Below are positions 23,305 through 35,661 of a stretch of 64,000 nucleotides of DNA, one piece after another. Numbering within the stretch: position 1 is the stretch's first letter; each line of letters begins with the position of its first letter. The stretch comes from Sisyra terminalis (taxonomy: Eukaryota > Arthropoda > Insecta > Neuroptera > Sisyridae). The DNA is taken from positions 9,424,001-9,488,000 of the forward strand of contig OY292279.1 in NCBI GenBank assembly GCA_958496175.1, in the 5' to 3' direction. The notes below the pieces were generated by a model. That model worked only from the letters and a program-made list of their open reading frames with translations, was not told the origin of the DNA and made no database searches. The position numbers and the translations under genes were made by a program.

Positions 23305-24031
23305 GGTCCCATCGTGAAATTTTGTTGGAAATACCAAAAAAAAAATTCTCTGAAAGTTTGAGCCCTTAATATTAATTTTAAGTCCTCGACCAAGACGTGT
23401 AAAGATTTCCCATTAAAAATACGCGGAAACTCTGATTTTTTATTTTTAAGTTTCTATATCTCAGCGGCATTTCATGGGATCGCTTTTACCGAAGATGGTT
23501 TTTTCTCAGAATTAAACGCTCTACAAAAGTGCCCATTGCGACAAAGTCGTAACTCACACCGGTGAGGTAGTACGGGCCACTGAACCTGATTTTTCCATAA
23601 AATTCAAGGCTTAATATCTCGTTTAATATTGATCTTGGCGATTTGGTCTACAGAAACTTTTTTGTAGTAAACAAATTCTCTACAAGTTTTTCATTTATAA
23701 TTTTTCCGAGATAAATGCAAAAAAAAACGCGAATTTTATGGAAAAATCAGGTTCAGTGGCCCGTACTACCTCACCGGTGTGAGTTACGGCTTTGTCGCAA
23801 TGGGCACTTTTGTAGAGCGTTTAATTCTGAGAAAAAACCATCTTCGGTAAAAGCGATCCCATGAAATGCCGCTGAGATATAGAAATTTAAAAATAAAAAA
23901 TCAGAGTTTCCGTGTATTTTCAATGGGAAATCTTTACACGTCTTAGTCGAGGACTTAAAATTAATATTAAGGGCTCAAACTTTCAGAGAATTTTTTTTTT
24001 GGTATTTCCAACAAAATTTCACGATGGGACC
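23305..24031. repeat. 727-bp near-perfect palindrome (foldback element)
   Basis: Ends GGTCCCATCGTGAAATTTTG and its inverse. Arms of about 305 bp pair almost completely (for example CACACCGGTGAGGTAGTACG at 23557 against the inverse near 23770), around a spacer of about 120 bases. It contains no plausible gene; ORF 23912-24121 spans its edge. The target duplication could not be fixed because both flanks are A/T tracts. Blocks such as GAGCCCTTAATATTAAT resemble those in the 27969 element, suggesting a related family. Confidence 0.85.
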
Positions 24032-24529
24032 AAGAAAAGTCAAAAAAAGTCAACTAAAAAAAATCACCCTAACCATGATGCACCAATTATTATTCGAAAA
24101 ACCTTGAATTGGAATCTTTGAATTATTTCCACATTGGATAGTGTGCCCCAAAGTTCCACTCCGTCAGCCCAAATTGGTTTTATTATTGCTTTGTAAAGAA
24201 TTAATTTATTTTTCAATGGTCAAAAAATGCATTCACATATTTTCAGCCCTTAAAAATTATTTTCAATCCTTAGAACCAACGTCCATGTCCACAATTACTT
24301 TTGAAAATTTAACCAAAAATAATTTTACTATTTTTTTGAATTATGAACAATAAATTGAAGTTTTGATCTTTTAGTGGTATTCTTCAAGTGGTATTTTCTG
24401 AGTGTTAAAATTAAGGGATATTTGACAACAGATTAAAAAGAAGCTTAAACTTTTGTTATTGCCGAAAAGTCATTTTTAATGATTTATAGGTTTTAGGAAC
24501 AATTTTATGAAGTAAATTTGAGTAATGCC
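24032..24529. other. no gene seen
   Basis: Nothing recognised; the short frame at 24141-24353 shows no domain. Confidence 0.4.
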
Positions 24530-25265
24530 AATTTATAATTTGAATTATTGCTTATATTAATTTTTATACTATAATAACCAACTGCATAGTTTCATAATTT
24601 TGAACTGTGAACTATTTAAACGACTATTTAAAATATCTTTAGAAAAATAGATTAATTTTTTCAAATTTTCAAATTGTATAAGAATTGTTTTTCAAATCCT
24701 AGGAAAAATTTTCACGATACACCCAGTGCATCCAGGAAACTTTAATACTGTACGTTGTACGGTTGAGAAAAATAATCATAAACTGTTCCAGACTTAGATT
24801 GCCAAGGAACAATGGTATTTCTCAGGAATTATGCACAATTTCATGAAAAATTTCTGTATTTTTAAAACAGTGAATTTCAGCAAAAATTTGCAGTTTCAAA
24901 AATACAGAAATCATCCAGAAAATTGCACATAATTCCTGAAAAATACCTTTTTTGTCTTTTGCACTTTGAATTTAGAACGGTTTATGATTCATTTTTTCAA
25001 CCCTACAAGTATTAAAGTGTCTTGGATGTACTGGGTGCATTGAAAAAGTTTTCCTTAAGGCTTAAGAAACGTTAATTAATAAATACAATTATATAATATG
25101 GAAGATTTCCTCTGGTTTTAAAAGCTATTTTAAATATCTTTCAATAGTCAAGCTTTGAAGTTGATAGTTCAAAGCTTTGAAACTATGCAGGTGGTTTTTA
25201 TAATACAAATATTAATATGAACAATAAAGCAAATTTATTTTTCATAGTAATTAATTTTTATTTCT
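24530..25265. repeat. imperfect inverted repeat with a nested MITE in its loop
   Basis: Left arm about 24530-24655 pairs with right arm about 25105-25265: ACTGCATAGTTTCA against TGAAACTATGCAGG, and ATTGCTTATATTAAT against ATTAATATGAACAATAA. The loop contains the separate 318-bp element 24720-25037. A possible 69-base exon begins 10 bases beyond the right arm. Confidence 0.65.
24720..25037. mobile_element. short foldback MITE, possibly mariner-type
   Basis: Ends CACCCAGTGCATCC and GGATGTACTGGGTG form inverted repeats, and the palindrome continues inwards nearly to the centre (TTTCTGTATTTTT against AAAAATACAGAAA). Flanking TA on the left and CA on the right may be a decayed TA duplication. No coding capacity. 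Confidence 0.65.
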
Positions 25266-25275
25266 TAATTTTCAG

Positions 25276-25344
25276 TGAATTTTGGCGATCATTTTCGGAT
25301 TTCAAATCAGCTTCACATTCTTGCTTTTGAGGATCTTATTTGCG
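25276..25344 (+). other. candidate 69-bp internal exon (weak)
   Basis: Preceded by a pyrimidine-rich tract ending TTTTCAG and followed by the consensus donor GTAAGT. Its length is a multiple of three. Only one phase is open (phase 1 in, phase 1 out), reading NFGDHFRISNQLHILAFEDL. It matches no family I know. Its closeness to a palindromic repeat and the lack of partner exons keep confidence low. Confidence 0.2.
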
Positions 25345-25924
25345 GTAAGTTTTATATCCAATTTTTTATCGAATTATTGCAATTGATTTCCCCAATATTT
25401 GTATATCATCAAACTATTTGCTCTATTCAAAATAACGATCAAATTCCTCAACAGTTTAGTTGTTTGTCTTTCAAGTATTAAAGGGTTGAAAATGAAAGCT
25501 TTTCTTTAATTATTTCTTTTCTTAATTACCCACACTACATTAAAAGTTTATAAAGCTTTAAGCAGAGATGTCCAATAGTTTATCCACTAATTGCTTTGCA
25601 TATATTAAAAAATGTTAATTTGTTTTGCATATATAAGAGTCGTTTATTAATGTTTTAAGACATTAAGCCTGGTAAATTGTTACGACTTATCTTTTTACTA
25701 TATTCAAGCCAAAGTTTTAACAATATTTTTTCTTTGCACATCAACTTTTGGATCCACAAATTGCAATTTGCGAGAAGGACTCCTTTTTTGTTAGAATTTA
25801 AAAGAAAAGTCCATCCGATGCATATCGATTGCTGGATGAAGTATATGGAAAGCAAGTTTCAACAATGAAAAATGTGAATTTTTATTTTGGTGCTTTAAAA
25901 GTGATAATTTTGGTATCTGTCACA
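25345..25924. other. no gene seen
   Basis: Two overlapping opposite-strand frames (25655-25855 and 25677-25868) mirror each other and show no domain. Confidence 0.45.
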
Positions 25925-26965
25925 AAAAATACGAAAAAAGACTATTTAAGTTTGGAAACGTTGATTTGGAGGAATAATTAGAACATTTTTCATGTAAAAC
26001 TCAATAAAAACTCGTCAAAATTTTAGTAATTAGTCAATTTTTGGCATCAATTCATTTGAAAACCATTGCAATGGTGCAAAAACAGGGAAATTGGGTTTTG
26101 TATGGAAGACATGAGAACTTTAAACCTTGTTTCTTCACGTGCAATTGGCGGCTTCAACGGCAAAAGTGGATGGAGTTTGTGACGAGGAACGAAAATTCAA
26201 TCCAATTGTAAAATTCAAAGAGAAAGAAATCGTAAGGAAAGCCAAGCTTTTCCTCAACTTCAATGGTAAAACAGAAAATTCATGACATGAAGTTATTACT
26301 GTGAATTTGGTGAAACCAAATCAAAGTTATAAACCATACGTTATTCGAATCTATGGACATCATTACTAGGGAATGTTATCAGTAACAATTAGGGTAATTA
26401 AGCCAAGATTTGAACCTCGAATTGAAGCTCAAACGCCCCCAATATACCAGAAGACATAAAAAGGTCACTTTTCTCTACGATTTTCGGGTACATGTCGTAA
26501 AAGTTGTTCAGGAAACTTTAAAGGTACTCCAAAAGGATTATACTGATTATTTAAAAAAAAATTATATTTACACTTTTAAGTTATAAGATAAATTTATATA
26601 TTTCTATATTAAAAGCTCAAATTTTCAACTAAGTTGATAACTTTCCATTTATATCATTCCTCAAATATCATTTTTTTGTTAATATTATGGAATACCATCA
26701 CGAATTATTCATAAGTTTATTTTTGTCACACCCACCTGCTATATTCACCGGATATTACCCTATTCAATAACCATTTATTTGATCTATGCCCTATGATTTT
26801 TTCTGAGCAGCTTTTCAGATCTTACGAAGAAGTTAAAAATTTAATCCATTCTTGGATCGCCTCGAAGGACCAGAAATTTTTTCAAAAAAGAATCCAAACG
26901 TAGATGAAAAAATGGAAAAAAGCTCCAACTAATGATAGATTTTACTTTGAGGAACAAATATTGAA
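25925..26965 (+). pseudogene. mariner transposase pseudogene (Tc1/mariner, full length but degraded)
   Basis: Pieces in order along the plus strand: an N-terminal helix-turn-helix part (NVDLEE, LEHFSCKTQ, KILVISQFLA); MVQKQGNWVLYGRHENFKP at about 26075; the first catalytic segment VTRNENSIQ, where family members have GDEKW, so the Asp is now Asn; LKLKRPQYTRRHKKVTFLYD; a stretch of about 200 unmatched bases (26525-26725); HPPAIFTGYYPIQ, where the last catalytic Asp should be and is lost; and SWIASKDQKFFQKRIQT near the C-terminus. There are several stops and frameshifts. This is an old copy from a different mariner subfamily than the element at 1-864. Confidence 0.85.
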
Positions 26966-27960
26966 GCTTTTTTTTGGAATAAAGCTTTAAAACCATACAC
27001 TTAACTTCTATAAACGATGCCCAAATTAATATTTAATTTGGATAATAAGATCTTTGGTATTCTAGTATGTGGAACAAGATCAAAAAAATTGAGGATTTTT
27101 CTTCTAAATTATTGATATCTTTAATAAAAATGGACAGCCATAAATGGAAAAGCTTTGTAAGAAGATTAATCAATGTTCTTTAGTTCAAGTACAATTATTA
27201 TTAAATAAATAAATTTTAATTACATTGATAATAGTACCTGGAATTTTACAATTAGGGTTTGTTTTGATATTGTCAAAAATTAAAACATTTTTTTCTTGGA
27301 AAAGCTTTGATTTTGCTTCGCATATCAAACCTTATACCTTTTTGAATAAAAGATTAACAAAATAATGATTTTAAAAGTCTAAAAGAAGATGAATTTTATA
27401 TGCACTAAGTATTATCATATATCTTAAACATTACCAAGAAATTCAATATATAATTTACAAAGTTTTAATTTAAATAAAGAAGAAAAAGACATTTTCTTAA
27501 CGAGTTTTCAATTTCAAAGAAAAATTAGTCTTATGAACAACAAGGGATTATAAAAATATTATATACCTGAAATTCACTTACAAAGAATAATTGAGTTTTA
27601 TTGTACATTTTGTATAGTAAATTAAAGGGCGAAGTGAATTTATAAAATATCATACTATGGTAACGAATATGTTAAAAGAAAAGAAAAATAAAAAGAAAAT
27701 GGTACAAAGATGTTTTAGACCAAATTTTATATATAATCTAATATAGGAAAGATTTTGTTTGACTTTATGTTTGCCTAAGGACTAAAATACATTAAGAAAA
27801 TGGTAAAAAATATTTGAATTTTATATTAAAAAAAAATAATTATATTGTAAAGGACCATCTTACGGGAAAAGTGTTGGAGCTCATTGGAATAAATAATATT
27901 CTAGATCTTAAGTTTGAATTCAAATAATTCCATTCTACAATTTAGCAAGTTTATAGAGAT
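26966..27960. other. no gene seen
   Basis: Very AT-rich; nothing recognised. Confidence 0.45.
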
Positions 27961-27968
27961 GTAAAGAT

Positions 27969-28932
27969 TAGGCTGGGTCAAAAAAATCGACTATTTTTTT
28001 TTAGAAAAGTATATCGAAAATATTGTTCAAGGTGACAAGAAAAAATTTCGAGTAGGTTTTAGCTCTAAATTTTAATATTAAGAGGTCATCTTTAATTTCG
28101 ATTTTTTATTTGTGCTTTCATTTTTGCCTCAATGCTGTCAAACTATCAAAGTAAAAAATTCATATGCGCATATACTTATAGAAAATTAAATTCTCTACAA
28201 AAAACGTCTTTTTAAAAATTTTTGCCAGACACGCCGTTTCCGAATAACCAAGCTTTAAACTTAGATATAATTTTTAGATTTATCTACTTTATTTTGGAAT
28301 TTTGTAATAAACGAACAAACAAATATATAGAACTGAACAATATAGATTCTTAAAGGAAATTTAATGCTCTACAAAAAAGATTTCTTAACGCTTTTACATA
28401 AAATCACTTTTTCAAAAGTTATTCACAATTAAAGTTGAAGGAAAAATTAAATTATTGTTTTTTTGGTTGTTGAACCAATTTTGAAAAAGTTATTTTATGT
28501 AAAAACGTTAGAAACCTTTTTTGTAGAACATTAAATTCACTTCAAGAATCTATATTGTTCATTTCTGTATATTTATTTGTTCGTTAGTTTCAAAATATCA
28601 AAATAAAGAAGATAAATCTAAAAATTATATCAATGTTTAAAGCATGATTATTCGGAAACAGCGTCTCTGGCAAAAAATTTTAAAGAGACATTTTTTGTAG
28701 GAAATTTAATTTACTATAAAAATATGTGCAAATTATTTTTTTACCTTAATAGTTTGTCAGCATTGACGCAAAAATGAAAGCACAAATAAAAAATCGAAAT
28801 TAAAGATGATAGACCTCTTCATATTAATATTAAAGACTCAAACCTTCCCGATACTTTTTTTTTGTCACCTTGAACAATATTTTTGATATACTTTTCAAAA
28901 AAAAAAATAGTCATTTTTTTTAGTCCAGTCTA
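27969..28932. mobile_element. 964-bp palindromic hAT-like element with 8-bp target duplication
   Basis: GTAAAGAT flanks both sides (27961-27968 and 28933-28940). The ends are TAGGCTGGGTCAAAAAAATC and, from the other strand, TAGACTGGACTAAAAAAAAT. The whole interior is an inverted repeat with its centre near 28445, including ACGCCGTTTCCGAATAACC against GATTATTCGGAAACAGCGT. An 8-bp duplication with TAG ends is typical of hAT elements. It carries no gene, so it depends on a transposase from elsewhere. A single-arm relative lies at 13458. Confidence 0.9.
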
Positions 28933-28940
28933 GTAAAGAT

Positions 28941-30893
28941 GATACAGAATGCACTTGAAAACAAGAAATGCTACTTTGCAATTTTCCTAGATATTGCTTA
29001 AATATTTGACAATTGACCTACTAGTTGAATAGAAATTCTTCTTATTGGATAATGTAGGTGGTGTCATTGGACCCAACTAGCATTCGAGTGTTGAATTTGA
29101 CCATTAGATCAGAGCAGAAGTTTCTGGTTTTTACCTATAAAACTAATCGTCTTCTACTTCTGAACATCAGATCACCCATAAATTATTTAAGTTATATTCT
29201 TTTCCATTTCCAATGGATTTCATCCTACTATAAGTTTATTGTGTTTCAAAAACTATCGACATAAGTCTACATTGGAAACCTTTTCAACAAAATGAAATTA
29301 AATTGATCAATAAAGTCAAGTTTTTTACTTGCACGCCTTGTACTCGTAAAGCTTTAAAACCCAAAAGAAATTGTTAAAACTTCCACAAGCACTTCAACCC
29401 AAATGAAACTGAATAAAAGCTCCTCAACTTCAACGGGCAATATTTGCTGCAGGATGTTGTTGTCTCGATTTGCACCGAAAGAAAATGAATTTATGGAAGT
29501 TTTTCTTGATTCGTCTCATACGAAGCTCTCCGCTGAAAAGCTCTCGAACTTTAACTACAAGTGGAATCGAGGCATTCGTAACGTTGTACGCTAAAAGTCA
29601 CGAACGTGAATAAAACTCGCGAGCATTACACATGCATTCATAAAACGGTTAAGTCTGTGGTTTTTCCTCCAAACCACCATTCGTATTTGAAAAGAGCTTT
29701 TCGTCTCTCACTTATAAAACCAAAAAGCCAACGACACGAACTTCCTGTGCACCCCTGATATTATCATCATCCCCCCCCCCTGCCCCGCCCCCTTTTCCCC
29801 AAACCCTATGGAAAATATCTGCTTTCAAATGGAAACATTTTACGCAATACATAAAAGCTGCTTTTTGAAATGATTTATTAAATGGTCCTACTTTTTAAAA
29901 TGGTTCACTGTATTAATGAGTCACGTGTCGCTTCATTTTATATCCATAATAGTATCAACTGGGTTGTATAATTAACAGGACAGATGAAGATTAAACTAAT
30001 AATGAATTATTACGCAATACCTATTGATTTAATCAAACTTTACTCTATAGTTATATTATTCAATCACATTTCACTTGATTTTCCATCATTTCACATATAA
30101 AAAAAAAGTTTAAATTGATGCGAGCTTTCATCATTTATTTTCGTTTATTTATTCAAACATTCTCAATTGGATTATGCGCGAATGATATATTATACATAAT
30201 TACGTTTTCGAATGAGAATTCAACGCGCTTCAAACTGATATTGAGGTCGTTATCTTGTACGAATATTATTTGGGTATGTAAGGATGTTCGTGTGGTTGTT
30301 AATTAACATTGATTACACAAATGGAAATTTATTTGATGAATTATTAATAGGAGGGAAAACTTCACTAAATGCCAGTTATGTGAACCATACATTGACTGTG
30401 CCGATTCTACTTGCATTAATTGTCAGTATTGAACTGCAATTTTCTGGCTGATAGATCCTGAATGGAGAGAAAAAGAAATGGTAATTGCTGTAAAAGAATG
30501 GAAATTTTTTATAAGGGAATTCAAATTTAAAGAGAAAAATGTTACGGTTATCCAAAATGATTCAATACCACGTCTCCCGTTACAGTTAAAATTTATTTAT
30601 ATGCAGCTATCGATTTTTGGGTCACTTGCATAGAGTTGGGTCCCTGGTACGACTAGAAAAAAACAATGGGGACAGAAAAGGAAGTGCCAGAAAAATAAAA
30701 GATCACTGATAAATAAATTTTAAGTTAAAAATTAATAATTGTTCATGTAATAATAGTGAGAATATTGTTAGTTGTTGGTAAGGGAAACGGCAGTCCAAGT
30801 AGAAATGTTTTATGGGTCAGTTCAAATAAAGTGGTCCAAAAATAAACGAAATCCTTGCTCGACCATTTTAAAAAAAAATAATTTTGTGAGCGA
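28941..30893. other. mostly unique sequence with a G-rich-strand tract, no gene seen
   Basis: 29.38-29.80 kb is clearly less AT-rich and contains several AAAAGCTC-type motifs. The frame at 29403-29594 is open for 63 codons without a domain. Around 30345-30610 two overlapping frames, one Cys-rich (FTKCQLCEPYIDCADSTC) and one hydrophobic, both break at stops. I recognise neither. Confidence 0.4.
29771..29800 (-). other. potential G-quadruplex (minus strand)
   Basis: The minus strand has four G runs: 4, 5, 4 and 10 long, separated by AAAA, C and CA. That satisfies the usual four-run rule with short loops. It stands out in this AT-rich setting. Confidence 0.7.
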
Positions 30894-31471
30894 TATCACC
30901 CCAACATGTTGGTTGTTCAAATTCATCATTATTTTAATTTTATTGTTCTTAGTTTTCTGGTGGTGGCCATATTAGTTTCACTAGGCGCAGACATTTTCGC
31001 ACTTTTAAGGGTTTGCGGAAACTTGATTATCTCAGACCCTATTTGTTCTATCAAAATGAAACTATAAGTAATGAGTTTATAAAAATATAAGCTATAAAGT
31101 TGTATTGAGACGTTTTCACCTAAATGTAATTCTAAGGGGTGAAATTTCAGCCAAAATTTTTAGCTCTAATTTATAAAAACTCCAATTTTTACGGAAAGAT
31201 TGTGAAGGAAGGGAAAAAGTCTACACGTTTAAACCTTTTTTACAAATAATTAGGTACTAGATGTATTCAAATACAAAATTTGAGGTCTGAGACTTTAAGC
31301 CTTTTTGAAATAAAAAATAACAAAATTTGGAAATTTTCAAAATTTCAAAATTTGCAATTTTCTGAGCTCAATATCTCTGGTGGGGGACCAGATAAAAATC
31401 TGAAATATCACCTCATTATAGTAATATATGATAGCATTATGCACCTAAAATTTGGAGTTTGAGATTTGACT
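30894..31471 (+). repeat. dispersed repeat R2, copy 1
   Basis: About 578 bases match 47221-47797 in the same orientation at roughly 90% identity by eye, from TATCACCCCAA through GTGGTGGCCATATTA, CTAGGCGCAGACATTTTCGC and GGTGGGGGACCAGATAAAA to GGAGTTTGAGATTTGACT. Neither copy keeps a long open frame. The inner wording resembles one arm of the palindromic elements, but I see no second arm. The class is not identified. Confidence 0.85.
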
Positions 31472-34400
31472 AAGAGCAGAGGTATTGCAAGCATAAAATG
31501 TCAAAGTAATGCATACTTCAGTAGGTGAATATAAATTTTTTAACAATGATAAAGCTCTATTTGGACATTAAGCCTGTGAAATTTATACAAGCAAGTGACC
31601 TAAGTTGACATTTGGAGCTTATGTATAACCATAAATATTTCGGTTTTTTTGCACTATTGATTGTTGATTTTTACGGCTTAAGTGCTACGAAAAGAAAAAT
31701 TTAATAGTTTTTATATATTTCCGGAAAGAATCTTTGTTAGTAAAAGCTCAAATTGGAGCAATTTTTAAATATTAAAACAGCTCTATTTGGACATTAAACC
31801 TTTTTTAAATTCATATAAGCAAGCAAAGAATATTAATTATGCAATTGATTAAGTGATAAAGCTTTTCCTATTCAGTGCCTCTGGGTGACAAAAAAATCAC
31901 CAATAAACTTAATGCATATGAAACTAATTGCAATAAAATACGATTTTTAAAGGTCCTACTAAAAAAAAATTCTAAAGTAATATTTAAATATAATAGAGTG
32001 ATTTATTTTTAATTTTACTTTGTAAAATCAAACAATTATTCATTTAAAAATGCCAAAAGAAATCGATAAATAAAATTACTTTATTATACTTTTATTATTC
32101 AGGCGCATCCATCATTTTCGGACTCTTATTTGATCATTAAAGTTATATAATTTTTTTTGGTTAAAAACAATGTTTTCTTTACTAAAAAATGGTTTTTTCT
32201 CATGTTAACATTGTCCTTTATTGATTAATAAATTTTAACAACAATGTACATATTATATATTACGGTCTATTATTCTTTCAAAGCTTTCAGAGCTTTTTGT
32301 TTCAAAGATGTTTTACGCGAAAATATGTAAGTTTAGAAATCTTTTTTCGTAACTTTCAAGTGACATAATACCCTAACTATTGGCACGAAAGAAATTCGAA
32401 ATATAAATATTTATAGAAAATCTCCAAACTAAGCAATATTTGGGCTTTGTCTGAAAAATATGCGAAGGTAATTGTTCTTCAGTACTTGTTTTATAACATA
32501 TTAGATAGTTATTTTTAAGGATTTTCAATAATGCAGTACTAACTTTATGGATGCAAATTTTTCTTTTATGAATGAATAATTACAAAATATTTAAAAATTT
32601 CCACTTGCCAATGTAAGCTATTGAATTTCATGAGTAAAGCTTCTTTGAAAAACGTTAATTTCTGAATTAGTTTTAAACCCAAAAACCAATAATAACACCT
32701 ATTCAAATCGGGGCTTTATTCTATGTATCTAATGGAATCCAATATAAAGGTATTTTAAGAATTTTAAATAAAAAAACTGAATTCCATTTTTTTTAAATTT
32801 TTAGTTGGATATAGTTTATCACTGAGGGCGTTAATCTTTGAAAACTATTTAATTTAACTAAAGGAAAAAAAAGAAAACTTATTTTTCTATTTTATATTCA
32901 ATTCATTCCATTTAATTTTCTTATAGTAGAATAAATCCTTTTTTTTTGCAAACTTCAACTTCTATTTCCTCTTGTACTACAATACTTTATACACTTTACA
33001 AAGAAATAGTAATATTTTGATGAAAATCTTTCGTTGCAATCCAACAAAACGATGCACTAGTATTTACACTTTACTTTACAGAATAAATTTCTTAGAATTC
33101 ACAATGCAAAAAATAACAATAATGTATACAAAAAAAAAACGGACAACAAAACATTCAAATAAATACATTCTGTATGACGAATGCATTAAATAAACGAAGG
33201 AAATGAATTTCTTGAAATGCTTCAAATGCAATGTACTATTAGAATGGAAGCTTGAATGTTTGTACATGAATTTTTCCTATGCAAATGCAAGAAAATAAAA
33301 AGCTCTCCAATCTGAATAATAATAGTTTTAGTTTCATTTTACTCGAATGGACTGTCCAATAAGCGTTTCTAGTAATCCTCCTGTGACGATTTTTACCATT
33401 ACATCTATAAATTTTTTAAAATGGAAAAAAATCAAAGAAAGTTAAGTTAAATTTTCCAGTAGATATATTTTTTGAAATATAACTATTTTGAATAGTAACG
33501 GAATGTTTTCCTAAAAATTTTAGTCAAATAACTTTAAATAATGATTTTTTCTAATAACCCTTTTAAGAAAATACCGTCTTCTATGATTCGTAAAAATCAA
33601 AGAATATTTGAAATCATTTTTCCAAAGAATTATCATTAGAATCCGGAAATAATATGATTTATTTATTTTAATGGCAATTTTTTCAACACAAATTTATTGA
33701 TATTTATTAAAAAAAACAACTCTTAATAATTATTTTCTTGATATAAAAATTTTTAGGTCTTACTTTCGTAATATAATTGAGATTAAATCTCTACACATAA
33801 AGCTAAACTTTTTATGGTATGCATATCGAAAAACTGCAATAAAAATCGATAATAACTTGAGAAAATTTCTTGAAAATTATGTTCAAATTTTGATGTCTTT
33901 TTTCATATTTTTTCCTCAAAAAAGTTGCAGTAATTGAATTTGAATTGATTAAAATTGATCAAATAGTACAGAAAGAACTCTAAAAGCTAACTCTGTGCAC
34001 CTCAAATTAAATCAATAAATCTATAAAGTTTACTTAACTGTAGAGTTTCTCGATATAATATGTACTCTAGCCAATAAAGCTTTTCAAGCTCTTCCGAATA
34101 AACTTATAGTTGACAAAATACCATTAACACTCCACGATAAAATCACTGTTCAAGGTGTAAGTCGAACCAATTTTGACCTACTTTAAAAAGAATTTCTCAA
34201 ATTTCAACCGAAAGTTTTTCGATATAGTTATTAGGCTTCCCATATATTCTTATCATATAAGCTTAATTCTATTACAATTAAAAATTCGTTCTTTTCTTCC
34301 TTATTGTTTAAATAATTTTTTTTATCAAAATAAAATTATCTTTATTAGATGAACAATTAAAATCAGAATTTTACTCAATTCAGAAGAGCTGAATTGGATG

Positions 34401-34596
34401 ATCAAATATTTTGGTCTTGGAAACTTTGAAGCCAAGAATAAACGTCATTAAGTGATATTATAAGCGTTAAAGACCGAAATGTGTCATTATATTAAAGAAA
34501 AAAAAATGGGATCAAACTTTGGCTCTCCAACTCCGACGTTGTTGTTAACATCCACTTAACTATGGGAATATACATGGGAATATTCACCTAATTATT
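31472..34596. other. no gene seen
   Basis: AT-rich. GCTCTATTTGGACATTAA(A/G)CC occurs twice (about 31555 and 31781), a small local duplication. Overlapping opposite frames at 32972-33267 mirror each other and are not credible. Confidence 0.4.
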
Positions 34597-35657
34597 ACAC
34601 CGGCACAAAAAAAAAAAGTGCTTTGAACTTTTGACTGGACCTACATAAATCTACGTATGTTGACCCCTTGAACACGAATCCGGGGTCGGTTTGACCCGTA
34701 CACCCTCAAAAATTCGAGAAAACTTTAAAAAACCGAAAAAATGGTTAAAATCGGCAGTTTTGGTGACATAAAAATTTATTTGAACTAAACCGAGCATGAT
34801 TTTCATGTTTTTCGATCCGCTGAATACAAATTCGAAGTTTATGTAGACCATAAGCCGTTTTTATTGTAAGAAAGTTGCAAAAAACCCTTAAAAATTGTAA
34901 AAAAGTGCGGCTATTGTTTCTTCGGCTATTGTTCTAAAATTCGAGATTATATGATGAAAATAAACTTTTAAATCTCTACAAAGAATATTTTGCATATTAG
35001 TCTATTTCTGGAATATGATTTTTGAAGGTTATTTGGCTAACCGCGATTTTGTTATTTCTATAGATTTTTTACGATTAACAATTTTTTTTTTTATTCCGGA
35101 TCAATGATCTTCAAATTTATACTCAACAGATTTGCCAACATGTCAAATTTATTATGATTTCATTAAAAATTTGATATTTATCACAAGAACTTTGATTTTT
35201 CTGAAATTTTCAGGGTTTTTTGCTATTTACATGGATTTCTAAGAATGGCTGGACCGAATACCTTCAAGATTTATATTATGCGGATTACAATACATGAAAA
35301 TCACGATTAATCTAGCTTCTTAGAATTTTTGTACACAATTACTGCAATTTCTCGCAATTTTCAAAGATTTTTTGCAATTTTCTTACAATTAAAACAGCTT
35401 ATGATTTAAATGAACTTTGAATTTGTATTCAGCGGGTCAAAAAACATGAAAATCATGCTCGGTTTAGATCAAAAAAATTTCTATGTCACCAAAACTGCCG
35501 ATTTTAACCATTTTTTTCGGTTTTTTAAAGTTTTCTCGAATTTTTGAGGGTGTACGGGTCAAACCGACCCCGGATTCGTGTTCAGGGGGTCAAAATACGT
35601 AGATTTATGTAGGTCCGGTCAAAAGTACAGAGCACTTTTTTTTTTGTGTGCCGGTGT
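34597..35657. repeat. 1.06-kb near-perfect palindrome (foldback element)
   Basis: Ends ACACCGGCAC and GTGCCGGTGT, then poly-A/poly-T, then long arms (for example GGGGTCGGTTTGACCCGTAC against GTACGGGTCAAACCGACCCC). Symmetry extends to a centre near 35130, weaker in the middle. TATT on both sides (34593-34596 and 35658-35661) may be a 4-bp target duplication. ORF 34651-34851 is arm sequence. Internal phrases such as TTAACAATTTTTTT and CTCTACAAAGAATATTTTGC recall the other palindromes, but the ends differ. Confidence 0.85.
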
Positions 35658-35661
35658 TATT

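Noticed and set aside
30345..30610. Cys-rich frame FTKCQLCEPYIDCADSTC followed by a longer open stretch
   Set aside because: Broken by stops, and an alternative hydrophobic frame overlaps it; no zinc-finger spacing I recognise.
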